DNA of 64,000 nucleotides from Chloroflexota bacterium (GTDB lineage: Bacteria; Chloroflexota; Anaerolineae; Aggregatilineales; Phototrophicaceae). The first letter of the stretch is position 1; each line of letters opens with the position of its first letter. The notes under the pieces were generated by a model. It worked only from the letters and a program-made list of their open reading frames with translations. It was not told where the DNA came from and searched no databases. The DNA is taken from assembly GCA_013388745.1 (NCBI GenBank), contig JACAER010000017.1:124001-188000 (forward strand). Direction: 5' to 3'. This document shows, piece after piece, positions 55,301-62,049 of the stretch. Made by a program: the position numbers and the translations under genes.

Positions 55301-57044
55301 CGCGATCGACTGGAACACGCTGATCGGCGGCGGCCTGCGCTCGTTCCATGACAGCGGCGTCGGCCAGACCGAAGCGCCGTTCCTGCTCTATGACCGCACT
55401 TTCAGCCCGGCGCTCGCCAACCAATACGACGGCATAACCTACGGGGCGCGCACCTTTAACGTCCTGGAGATGGCGCGTATCATGGACTTGCGCGCTGTCA
55501 CCAGCAGCAACCGCCCGACGCTGGAATTCTGGCATCGCTATTGGGTGGGCAATAACCATCGCCTGCTGGTGCAGGTGGCGCCCGAAAATGTGGCCGCCCC
55601 CATCGACACGGCGCCCTGCGGCGGCACAGTCGGCAACTTCAGCGACCCGCCGCGGCAGTGCTACGAGCGTCTGGCAGGCTGGGATCGTTGGACTACGGTT
55701 TACACGCTGGCTGGCGATACGCGCAACTACTCATGGACACGCCAACTGGTTGATCTGAGCAGCTACGCCGGCCAACGTATTCGCGTGCGCTTTGTGACAG
55801 ATGCCGGCGCGGCGGGCACCTTGCGCGACGGCTGGTATCTGGACAACATGCGCTTCTTCTACAACAACTACACCACGCCCATCCCCTTCCAACTGCCGTT
55901 CGCGGACAACGCGCGCAACATGAGCCGCTGGATCGCCGAAGGGCAGTGGGGGCTGGATCCAGAACGCTTCCGCGGCAGCGGCGGCGGCCCGGCGGATCTG
56001 GGCACCGCGCCATGGAACGCCTATTGGTTCAACTGCAACAGTTGCAGTCCGACTTCGGCAGCGACATTCCTTGACGGGGTGGCGGATACGCCGACAGGCT
56101 ATGCCAACGCGCGCACGGCCGTCGGCGCGGGCAACTTCTTCCCGACGACTCAGCCCCAGTTCCTGCTCGATGTCAACTTCGAGTTCGGCAACAACGGTCC
56201 GCGCTTCCCGGACGGCTCGATCTGGCGCTCGAATAACTTCCTGGCGCGCTTCACGCGCGATGTCACGGTACAGGGCGGTGAATACACCTTCATCACTATC
56301 TCGGATGACGGCGTGCGTATGCGCTACACGCCGGATCCGGCGCCGCCCACGGGCTCTGGCGCCTGCCGCGGCTGGAACATTATCTGCCGCTGGACAACCC
56401 ATGGCCGCGCAGTCGATATTCACACCTTCAGCTTCCCGGCCAACGGCAACTACCGTATCATCCTGGAGTGGTTCGAAGGGACGGGCGAGGCGATTATTGT
56501 GGCCTCGACCGGCTCGAACAACTTCTCCTTCAGCGACAGCCCGAAACTGGGGATCGGCCCGGCCTTCCCGCAGGTCGATTCGACAGCATGGAGCAGTTCT
56601 GCGCTGACGCTGGATGGCGTGGTCGATATGTGCGGCGCGCGTGAACCGGTGCTGGAGTTCTACACCATCTACCAGACGGCCAGCAACAACAACCTGATCG
56701 TCGAAGTTTCGACCAACGGTGGCCTGGATTGGACGCGCGGCAACTTCAGCGGCCCGCCCGGCGGTCACGACGGTGTGCGCGCCCTGCCCAATATCACGCC
56801 CACGCCACGCCCGCTGGTTGGCTCGTTCAACGGTTCGCTGTGGTCGGGGACAAGTTCCGGCTTCCCGTCGGTGTGGGAACTGCGGCGCTACAACATGTGG
56901 GCTTATGCCAACCGCTTCATGAGCCTGCGCTTCCGCATGACGACGCAGGATCAGGTCAGCGACGGTTGGTGGATCACTGACATTCTGTTGGGGGCGGCCT
57001 CTATCACCCCGCGCAACCTGATGCCGCCTGGCATCTGTCCGTAA
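52332..57044 (+). CDS. Giant surface protein with Flp-type prepilin N-terminus and PA14/jelly-roll domains
   Basis: A 1570-residue secreted protein. The N-terminus (SRFWFRPQGG then QALVEYALLVVLLV) is a Flp/Tad prepilin signal: Gly before the cleavage site, Glu18 at +5, Tyr19 at +6, then a hydrophobic helix and GPAIGNVFSN. A Thr/Pro-rich linker (about 85-130) leads to a PA14-like domain (VRWYRRLYL, VNDGARLYV, LVLEYFEGTGDAEI), then several beta-rich repeats ending in W/D-rich motifs (WYVDDMTI, WWIDNIEI, LSIDNVSI, WYLDNMRF, WWITDILL) and a second PA14-like domain (SDDGVRMRY, ILEWFEGTGEA). The ATG at 52332 is favoured; a GTG ten codons earlier is possible. Likely a cell-surface or pilus-tip adhesin/carbohydrate binder. 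No tad genes are in the window. Confidence 0.82.
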   Translation: MPKSRFWFRPQGGQALVEYALLVVLLVMLFAVMLAATGPAIGNVFSNTIYNLLGYTITPRVLPDSNSFWATVTWVSLQTPVESPFPTNLPLPPPATATAGPSPTPSPTRPTATPRPSATPGPSNTPTDFQLQAPAWFERADPDTAMRWRLDRNVFLGGEEWIGQYYPNTSLSGLYTEQRANSTLTPPSPFGVNFLWPGNSAPLTAAGGWPAANPGQNYSVRWYRRLYLTAPVTLVFSVRVNDGARLYVMGPDTGGNINDPTAGPSCAATCRKIDAWSTRTSAATFTSSAVTLNPGYHLLVLEYFEGTGDAEIALDIRPQGVPVNSNDVNPNGCNWGRTNSATSSTRSWMWEEYIGGDIPANTRCTLEFRGSVFVPGPTGNPPLASPHFIFWSAWDFTNSATQAYIEFSQYTLNADNTYTLGPWNRVNLHQGNSANYNWTRFAINLSSLPGSGVNLVGSGTGQKIAFRFVIDNGAVSTGARMWYVDDMTIQTFSPDSNIYRVGTYFDLNSDAQRTNFITSERWGLSTFIRGGAGTDMTFDDSPGGATPFTPGSASNVTYSRFQASDCPAGTCPAPVASPGQPNTSRVHYVEFNGWVDLSGNLPDRAGNVGPPILTFLHAYQIGARGRLEVQYTRDPFISTAAPNSSNRTNWMRVPGPTNRDGNILALDNGITRQQLALTAREVALDSIPNFDTQRFRLRFAMILDRDAVETDGWWIDNIEIARVARPQFSPYPFFDDAEVGDGNWRMEGNWARYQGGSVFGAGSWLYTDSPQGNYLGNQELSMQLRWPLDLRNDTPDNLNPVGATPAPTPGNQGGAAVRPFLTFWHRRDLALNHNFSVDWRRYRDTAWNTLWTYNSQDTTVNGLPNNTRVTSSNTLRQVAWERVAIDLRPVLQMADTSVPDLTDDDIIIRFRLDARAANTPPGQDPVTADGLSIDNVSIQEYSETTWALWPAGFDPDGAGPLPAGSGEAYFESIDSPVDWWTRWHTGGDWGAIDWNTLIGGGLRSFHDSGVGQTEAPFLLYDRTFSPALANQYDGITYGARTFNVLEMARIMDLRAVTSSNRPTLEFWHRYWVGNNHRLLVQVAPENVAAPIDTAPCGGTVGNFSDPPRQCYERLAGWDRWTTVYTLAGDTRNYSWTRQLVDLSSYAGQRIRVRFVTDAGAAGTLRDGWYLDNMRFFYNNYTTPIPFQLPFADNARNMSRWIAEGQWGLDPERFRGSGGGPADLGTAPWNAYWFNCNSCSPTSAATFLDGVADTPTGYANARTAVGAGNFFPTTQPQFLLDVNFEFGNNGPRFPDGSIWRSNNFLARFTRDVTVQGGEYTFITISDDGVRMRYTPDPAPPTGSGACRGWNIICRWTTHGRAVDIHTFSFPANGNYRIILEWFEGTGEAIIVASTGSNNFSFSDSPKLGIGPAFPQVDSTAWSSSALTLDGVVDMCGAREPVLEFYTIYQTASNNNLIVEVSTNGGLDWTRGNFSGPPGGHDGVRALPNITPTPRPLVGSFNGSLWSGTSSGFPSVWELRRYNMWAYANRFMSLRFRMTTQDQVSDGWWITDILLGAASITPRNLMPPGICP

Positions 57045-57078
57045 GCGGACGGCAGACACGTCACATTAAGGCAGCATT

Positions 57079-57116
57079 AAAAAAGCGGTTTGCGCCGGAG
57101 CGCAGGCCGCTTTTTT
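57079..57116 (+). terminator. Strong terminator after the surface protein
   Basis: AAAAAAGCGG (57079-57088) pairs with CCGCTTTTTT (57107-57116), the second arm ending in a T-run. It lies 34 bases after the stop and is a textbook intrinsic terminator, usable in both directions. Confidence 0.9.
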
Positions 57117-57132
57117 AATCAAACCCCTATCG

Positions 57133-57146
57133 TGAAAACGTTTTCC
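57133..57146 (+). promoter_or_regulatory. LacI/CcpA-type palindromic operator before the kinase-Nudix gene
   Basis: TGAAAACGTTTTCC contains the perfect 12-base palindrome GAAAACGTTTTC with the central CG typical of LacI-family operators; it agrees with the cre consensus TGWAARCGYTWNCW at all but the last position. It is about 47 bases before the start codon of the downstream gene. No LacI-family regulator is encoded here. Confidence 0.5.
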
Positions 57147-57192
57147 GAGTGCTACACTGATAGGTATCTACAACAGCAGCACAGGACTGAAA

Positions 57193-58218
57193 GTGACCGG
57201 ACAACACAATCAGGGTTACCTCTTTGTACTGGTCGGACCGGGCGGCGCGGGCAAAAACGTGCTGCTCAAGGCAGTGCTTAAACGTACCAGCAACCTGACG
57301 CAGCTCGCCACCGCCACGACACGCGGGCCGCGTTCCGACGAAATCAACGGCGTCCATCGTCTCTTTGTGACGCTGGACGAATTCCGCCGCATGATCCGCG
57401 ATAACGAACTGGCCGAACATCAGGAAGTGCATCAGGGCGTGTTTTATGGCGTGCCGCGCGCCAGCATCGAACAGCCGATTACAGAATGCCGCGATCTGAT
57501 CGCCGACATCGATATGCACGGGGCGAACACGCTGCGGCTGGCGTACCCCAACAACGTCATTCTGGTCTTTATCACCCCGCCCGGCGACAGCACCGAAGCC
57601 ATGCTCGAAGTGCTGCGGCAGCGCCTGGAAGCGCGCCAGGAAAGCGTGGAGGACACCAAACAGCGTCTCCAGCGCGCGCCCGCTGAGCTGGCGTTCGCCC
57701 CACAGTGCGATTATCTGATCGTCAATGATGATTTGGAAAAAGCTGCCGAGATGCTGTACGGCATTATTCTGGCGGAACGCAGCCGGCGCGCCTTAATGGC
57801 GCTGCGCGGGCAAAAGGGTATGCCGCAGCATCACTTCGCTTACGCCGTCAGCGTGATTTTGATGTACGGCAGCGAAGTGCTGTACCACAGCGCAGGCAAA
57901 CATTTCCCTGCTGGCCGCCTGCTGCACGGGGAACTGCCGCACGAAGCGGCGCTGCGGCTGGTCAACGAGCTGCTCGGCCAGCAGGCGCAGACGGAAAATC
58001 TGCTGCGCAGCCCTTATGGCGAGCGCAGCGCCAGCGATTTTGTCGCGCCGCTGCTGATGGAGTACGAAGCGCAGCACTACGAAGAACTGGTGGTGTTCGA
58101 TTTTATCTATCAGATGAACGAACGCACGCCGATCGTCGATTGGGAGTGGCTGCCCGCCGCCGAAGTCGATCTACCGCAGGGGCTGCCGCTGGTGAACGAG
58201 ATGAAGCCGATGGCCTGA
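57193..58218 (+). CDS. Guanylate kinase-like domain fused to a degenerate Nudix-like domain
   Basis: A 341-residue protein starting at GTG. Residues 10-195 resemble guanylate kinase: LFVLVGPGGAGKNVLLK, TATTRGPRSDEINGVHR, DEFRRMIRDNELAEHQEVHQ with FYGVPRASIE, and ILVFITPP. The Walker A is G-P-G-G-A-G-K-N, with Asn22 instead of Ser/Thr, which weakens phosphate binding and suggests altered or lost kinase activity. Residues about 205-335 look Nudix-like; GRLLHGELPHEAALRLVNELLG (241-262) retains the G-x5-E and E of the Nudix box but lacks REUXEE. No known paralog fused in this way is recalled. A housekeeping gmk would be elsewhere. A role in nucleotide sensing or turnover is possible. Confidence 0.75.
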   Translation: MTGQHNQGYLFVLVGPGGAGKNVLLKAVLKRTSNLTQLATATTRGPRSDEINGVHRLFVTLDEFRRMIRDNELAEHQEVHQGVFYGVPRASIEQPITECRDLIADIDMHGANTLRLAYPNNVILVFITPPGDSTEAMLEVLRQRLEARQESVEDTKQRLQRAPAELAFAPQCDYLIVNDDLEKAAEMLYGIILAERSRRALMALRGQKGMPQHHFAYAVSVILMYGSEVLYHSAGKHFPAGRLLHGELPHEAALRLVNELLGQQAQTENLLRSPYGERSASDFVAPLLMEYEAQHYEELVVFDFIYQMNERTPIVDWEWLPAAEVDLPQGLPLVNEMKPMA

Positions 58219-58238
58219 TGCCCAAGATTCGCAGGCCG

Positions 58239-58276
58239 CGCCTACAGCCGTTTCATGTTATGCTGTAGGCGTTTTT
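58239..58276 (+). terminator. Strong terminator after the kinase-Nudix gene
   Basis: CGCCTACAGC (58239-58248) and GCTGTAGGCG (58262-58271) form a 10-pair stem around a 13-base loop, followed by TTTTT (58272-58276). It lies 20 bases after the stop. Confidence 0.9.
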
Positions 58277-58294
58277 CTTTCACGGGGATGGTTT

Positions 58295-59350
58295 ATGCTG
58301 CTTTCTGAACTTCATCAACAGCAAGGGGCGCAGCTAGCAGCGGACGGCATCCCGCTGCATTACGGCGATCTGGCGGGCGAATATCACGCGGCGCTGCAAG
58401 AGGCTGTGCTAATGGATCGCTCGCACGAAGCGCGCCTGCTGCTGAACGGCGCTGATCGGCTCAAGCTGCTACAGCGCATGTCTACCAACGATGTGCTCAA
58501 GCTGGCGGAAAACGAAGGCTGCCCCACGTTGTTCACTAACCCCAACGCGCGCATCCTGGAACGCGCTTTTGTCTATCGACGCGGCGAAAATACGCTGGTC
58601 ATCAGCGAGCCGGGACGGGGTGAAGCGCTGCGCCAATATTTGCAACGCAATATCTTCTTCAACGACGCCGTGGGCCTGAGCGAGATCACAGCGCAGACTA
58701 ATTTGTTGGCGCTGCATGGCCCGCAGGCCGACACAGTGATCGAAAATTTGTTCGGCGTATTGCCGGAGCATGGTCTGGAAACAACGCTTGAGGGAGGGGC
58801 GGTGTTCGTCGGGCGGCGCAAACCGGTCAGCGGCAGGCACTGGATTTTTGTCGTCGCCGCTGAACAGGCGGCCGCGATCTGGGGGCGCATCATGGAAACC
58901 GGACGTGCGCAGGGGCTGCGGCCCGCCGGTTCGCTGACGTATAATACGCTGCGCATCCGCGCCGGGCGTCCCGCAGCGGGGCGCGAACTCAGCCCGGACT
59001 ATATTCCGCTGGAAATCGGCCTGTGGGATGAAGTCAATTTTCATAAAGGCTGCTACACCGGGCAAGAAATCATCGCGCGTATGGAAAGCCGCCGCCGTCT
59101 GGCGCGCACCATTGTGCAGCTCAGCCTGTCGGCGGCTGTTGATGCCCCTGCGGAGCTGAGCTATGCAGGGCACGCTATCGGCAGGCTGACCAGCAGCGTC
59201 ACCACGCCAGACGGCGAGCATATGGGCATCGGCGTGGTGAAAGTGTCGGCGGCGGTGATCGGTTTGCAGTACAATTGCGGACAGGCACAAGCCACGGTCA
59301 GCGCGCTGGCCGGCGCGCAGCCGCTTGAACTGCTGGAAGAAAAGCAGTGA
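58295..59350 (+). CDS. ygfZ: Folate-binding protein YgfZ (GcvT family)
   Basis: A 351-residue GcvT-like protein. The signature KGCYTGQE at residues 251-258 (in VNFHKGCYTGQEIIARMESR) defines YgfZ/IBA57, a tetrahydrofolate-dependent factor helping Fe-S cluster assembly or repair in some enzymes. The N-terminus shows the GcvT aminomethyl domain: LMDRSHEARLLLNGADRLKLLQRMSTND. This fits a genome with several Fe-S enzymes. It starts 19 bases after a terminator and is followed by a membrane protein gene. Confidence 0.92.
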   Translation: MLLSELHQQQGAQLAADGIPLHYGDLAGEYHAALQEAVLMDRSHEARLLLNGADRLKLLQRMSTNDVLKLAENEGCPTLFTNPNARILERAFVYRRGENTLVISEPGRGEALRQYLQRNIFFNDAVGLSEITAQTNLLALHGPQADTVIENLFGVLPEHGLETTLEGGAVFVGRRKPVSGRHWIFVVAAEQAAAIWGRIMETGRAQGLRPAGSLTYNTLRIRAGRPAAGRELSPDYIPLEIGLWDEVNFHKGCYTGQEIIARMESRRRLARTIVQLSLSAAVDAPAELSYAGHAIGRLTSSVTTPDGEHMGIGVVKVSAAVIGLQYNCGQAQATVSALAGAQPLELLEEKQ

Positions 59351-59376
59351 CACCCGCCATAAGCAGGGGAAACGCC

Positions 59377-60525
59377 ATGTTGTGGATACGCCGTTTTTTC
59401 GCCGTGATTCTGGCTTTTGTGGTTGTGCTGCTGCTGCCGCTGGCGCTGTGGGTGGGGGCGGGGCTGGGGGCGTTTTTGAACGCCGAAACCTATAAAAACG
59501 GTCTGGCGCAGCAAAATCTGTACGCCGATCTGCTGCCCGCTGCCCTGCCGGTGATCGCCCGCCAGACGGACAGCAACAACCGCGAAGGCTTCAGCCAACT
59601 GCTCAGCGGCATCCCGCCGGAGGCGCGCGAAGAAGCGATCGCCCTGCTGCTGCCGCCAACATGGTTGCAAACACAAGTTGAACGCGGGCTTGATCTGTTT
59701 TTCGGCTGGCTCAATGGGGATGCTACGGCCCTCAACACGCCGCTGGATTTCAGCGAATTGCAAGACCGCCTGCGTGGAGACGCCGCGCAGCAGGCGATTG
59801 ACAGCGTGCTGAATGCCGCGCCGCTCTGCACGCAGGAACAAATCGCCCAGATTCGGAGTCTGGGCCAGCAGGACAACAGCGTACCGCCGATCTGCCAGCC
59901 GCCTGCCGAATATGACGCGGATTTGCGAGCGGCGCTGGCGCAAACGCTGACAGAGGTCGCCGATAATTTGCAGGAAAACCCGCCCACCGTGGCGCGCCTG
60001 GTGAATATCCCTGATGACCGCGACACGCGCGTTATCCCCATCGTGATCGATGCGTTCGGCCAGCTTTTCAGCGTGTTGTATTTGTGTCCGGCGGCGCTGG
60101 TGGCGCTGATCGTGATGCTGGTGGTGCGCTCATTGCAGAGTTTTGGACGATGGGTGGGACCCATCAGTATGATCGCGGCGTTTCTGGCGATTCTGCCGCT
60201 GCCGCTGGTGCCCAGCAGTCTGATTGCGTCAGCCACCGCCGACATCACCTCGCGCATGCAGCAGTCGCCGGAACAACAGCTTTTTCAGGTACGGCTGGCA
60301 ACGGGGCTAATCAGTTCGGGGTTTGAACAATTCGGAGGGCCGGTGGTAGCGCAAGCGCTGCTGCTGCTTGTGCTGGCGACTCTGCTGCTGGGGCTGCCGC
60401 CGCTGTTGGCACGCCGCGCGGTCGTGTCAACGACTATCGCCGACGGTCCGACACTGACCACGCCGCGCACGTCTTCAACCGCCAGCGCCCGCCGCACGGG
60501 GGAAATCCAGCCGCCGTCTCCCTAA
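59377..60525 (+). CDS. Predicted membrane protein with large extracytoplasmic domain
   Basis: A 382-residue protein I do not recognise. The N-terminus is a long hydrophobic signal anchor (RRFFAVILAFVVVLLLPLALWVG). Residues about 40-225 are hydrophilic, with PICQPP and ADLRAALAQTLTEVADNL, probably outside the membrane; then two to three helices (about 230-262, 267-290, 325-347) and a short Thr-rich tail. It begins 26 bases after ygfZ and its 3' end overlaps the convergent FtsB-like gene by 4 bases. Role unknown. Confidence 0.8.
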   Translation: MLWIRRFFAVILAFVVVLLLPLALWVGAGLGAFLNAETYKNGLAQQNLYADLLPAALPVIARQTDSNNREGFSQLLSGIPPEAREEAIALLLPPTWLQTQVERGLDLFFGWLNGDATALNTPLDFSELQDRLRGDAAQQAIDSVLNAAPLCTQEQIAQIRSLGQQDNSVPPICQPPAEYDADLRAALAQTLTEVADNLQENPPTVARLVNIPDDRDTRVIPIVIDAFGQLFSVLYLCPAALVALIVMLVVRSLQSFGRWVGPISMIAAFLAILPLPLVPSSLIASATADITSRMQQSPEQQLFQVRLATGLISSGFEQFGGPVVAQALLLLVLATLLLGLPPLLARRAVVSTTIADGPTLTTPRTSSTASARRTGEIQPPSP

Positions 60526-60998
60526 AAGCTGGGCGGGGGCGTATCGAAGAACAGCGCCCACCACAGCATCCAGGGCGCAGGCTGCTCCGGCGTGGTTTGC
60601 ACAGGGACGCTGGGAGTGGCTGTGGTGTCCACCGCCGCCGTCGTCGCGCTGCCACCCGCTGGCACAGGAATGACCAGCACCTCGCCGGGACGGATCATTT
60701 TCCCCTCGCTGCGCGCCCACGATTCGACATAGGCATCGCTCTGCACATAGTCGCGCTCTTCGATCAAGGCGCTCTGCTCCGTGCGCAGTTGGGCGATTTC
60801 TGCGCGCACACGCTGCAACGCCTCTTGCAGCGGTTGATTGGCGGCGATACGGCTGGTGAAATTGATCGCCAGAATCAAACTGATCGCCAGCAGGGCAGCA
60901 AACATGACTTGCAACCCGGAAAGTGGGCTGCCGCTCCTGCGGGGTTGTTGCGGCGTTTCTGCCGCTTCGGTCAGGTTTTCGTTATCCATAGCCACCAC
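60522..60998 (-). CDS. FtsB/DivIC-family septum formation initiator
   Basis: A 158-residue bitopic protein: a short cytoplasmic N-terminus, one membrane helix (about 30-48, VMFAALLAISLILAINF), a coiled-coil region (EALQRVRAEIAQLRTEQSALIEERDYVQSDAYVES) and a tail rich in Thr/Pro. The YVESWARSEGKMIRPGEVL block is the DivIC/FtsB hallmark. These proteins help assemble the divisome with FtsL and FtsQ. A downstream ATG three codons later is an alternative start. Confidence 0.88.
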   Translation of the reverse strand: MVAMDNENLTEAAETPQQPRRSGSPLSGLQVMFAALLAISLILAINFTSRIAANQPLQEALQRVRAEIAQLRTEQSALIEERDYVQSDAYVESWARSEGKMIRPGEVLVIPVPAGGSATTAAVDTTATPSVPVQTTPEQPAPWMLWWALFFDTPPPSF

Positions 60999-61065
60999 TA
61001 TACCACAGCGCCGCGCCGTAAGCAGAAAATATACACAAGATCAAGGAAGTTCCACAGGGGATTGA

Positions 61066-61109
61066 TGTGATCCTCATCACATGCTGAGGTCAGGATAAAC
61101 CCTCATAAT
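61066..61109 (+). promoter_or_regulatory. CRP-like operator and -10 box upstream of the GyrI-like gene
   Basis: At 61066-61081 TGTGA-TCCTCA-TCACA is a perfect CRP-type palindrome, and CATAAT at 61104-61109 may be the -10 element. The operator centre would then lie about 42 bases before the transcript start, the position of a class II activator site replacing the -35 box. The distance to the ATG at 61146 is about 65 bases. Confidence 0.55.
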
Positions 61110-61145
61110 ATGGCTATGGACTCGCCGACACACCCTGGGGGGGTT

Positions 61146-61769
61146 ATGGAAGTCAGGAAAGTTGACCTCAAGCGTGAACTACAGCACCTCTATCACCCAC
61201 CTGCCAAAGAATACATGGTCGTGACGATTCTGCCGATGAGTTTTCTGATGGTTCATGGACGCGGCGACCCTAGCACCTCCAGAGAGTATAAGGACGCCAT
61301 CGCCACGCTGTACGCCGTCGCTTATCCGCTGAAATTCGCGGCAAAAAAACAGTTAGGCATCGATTACCCGGTGATGCCGCTGGAAGGGCTGTGGTGGGTG
61401 GACGATGAACGCGCAGATTTTTTTACGCAAGACCGCGAGCACTGGCACTGGACGGCGATGATGATGCAGCCCGATTTCGTCAGCGCTGACATGGTGCATG
61501 AGACGATTCGCGAGGTGAAAAGCAAAAAACGCCCGCCGGCCATCGAGCGGCTGTGGTTCGAGACGTATGAGGAAGGCGTCGCCGTGCAGATCATGCATAT
61601 CGGCCCCTACAGCACCGAAGGACAGACGATCAGCGCGCTGCACACCTTTATCGCCGATATGGGGCATGTGCCGCGTGGCAAACATCACGAAATTTACCTG
61701 AGCGACCCCAACCGCACCGCGCCAGAACGCCTGAAAACCGTGATTCGCCAGCCGGTGCGCCCGCGTTAA
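61146..61769 (+). CDS. GyrI-like small-molecule-binding domain protein
   Basis: A 207-residue single-domain GyrI/SOUL-like (effector-binding) protein. The family blocks are VDLKRELQHLYHPPAKEYM, FLMVHGRGDPSTSREYKDAI, DYPVMPLEGLWW, WHWTAMMMQPDFVSADMV and a C-terminal LHTFIADMGHVPRGKHHEIYLSDP. The family binds diverse small molecules, and some members act as transcription co-regulators or hydrolases. The GGGGGG run before the ATG serves as a strong ribosome-binding site. A CRP-like operator controls it, probably alone in its unit. Confidence 0.88.
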   Translation: MEVRKVDLKRELQHLYHPPAKEYMVVTILPMSFLMVHGRGDPSTSREYKDAIATLYAVAYPLKFAAKKQLGIDYPVMPLEGLWWVDDERADFFTQDREHWHWTAMMMQPDFVSADMVHETIREVKSKKRPPAIERLWFETYEEGVAVQIMHIGPYSTEGQTISALHTFIADMGHVPRGKHHEIYLSDPNRTAPERLKTVIRQPVRPR

Positions 61770-61775
61770 CAGACA

Positions 61776-61803
61776 ACAAAAAACCCATCGTTTTGATGGG
61801 TTT
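61776..61803 (-). terminator. tRNA-Leu terminator
   Basis: On the minus strand AAACCCATC-AAAAC-GATGGGTTTTTTG forms a 9-pair stem followed by a T-run, 8 bases after the 3' end of the tRNA gene. It also lies just after the GyrI-like stop and may serve both directions. Confidence 0.8.
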
Positions 61804-61810
61804 ATTCATG

Positions 61811-61894
61811 TGCCGAAGGTGGGAGTCGAACCCACACCCCGTTTCCAGGACTACGCCCTGAACGTAGCGCGTCTGCCAATTCCGCCACTTCGGC
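61811..61894 (-). tRNA. tRNA-Leu (anticodon CAG)
   Basis: An 84-base class II tRNA. The acceptor stem GCCGAAG pairs with CTTCGGC and the discriminator is A. The anticodon stem CTACG/CGTAG encloses TTCAGGG, so the anticodon is CAG. A long variable arm (TCCTGG...CGGGG region) and the T-arm with TTCGA are present. The CCA end is not encoded. It decodes CTG codons. Confidence 0.95.
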
Positions 61895-62049
61895 GTGTGT
61901 GAGAGGGATTGTAGCAAAGATTGCGCGCCTGTCAATGCTCAATTGTGGAAAATATGGGCGTCGTCAAGCCGTAGGTTTACGCCGTTCAGCGCCTGTTCTA
62001 TAATGCCTGCGCACCGTTCGTCCACGTGGTTTACCCCCTTTGGCTAACT

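Noticed and set aside
53160-55559. Long minus-strand open frame (799 codons) inside the giant surface protein gene
   Set aside because: It lies wholly antisense to a well supported protein with signal and domains; high GC and codon bias produce such shadow frames. Its translation has low-complexity Arg/Ala-rich composition and no motif.
61648-61935. 95-codon minus-strand frame over the tRNA region
   Set aside because: It runs through the tRNA-Leu gene and its terminator, so it cannot be a protein-coding gene.
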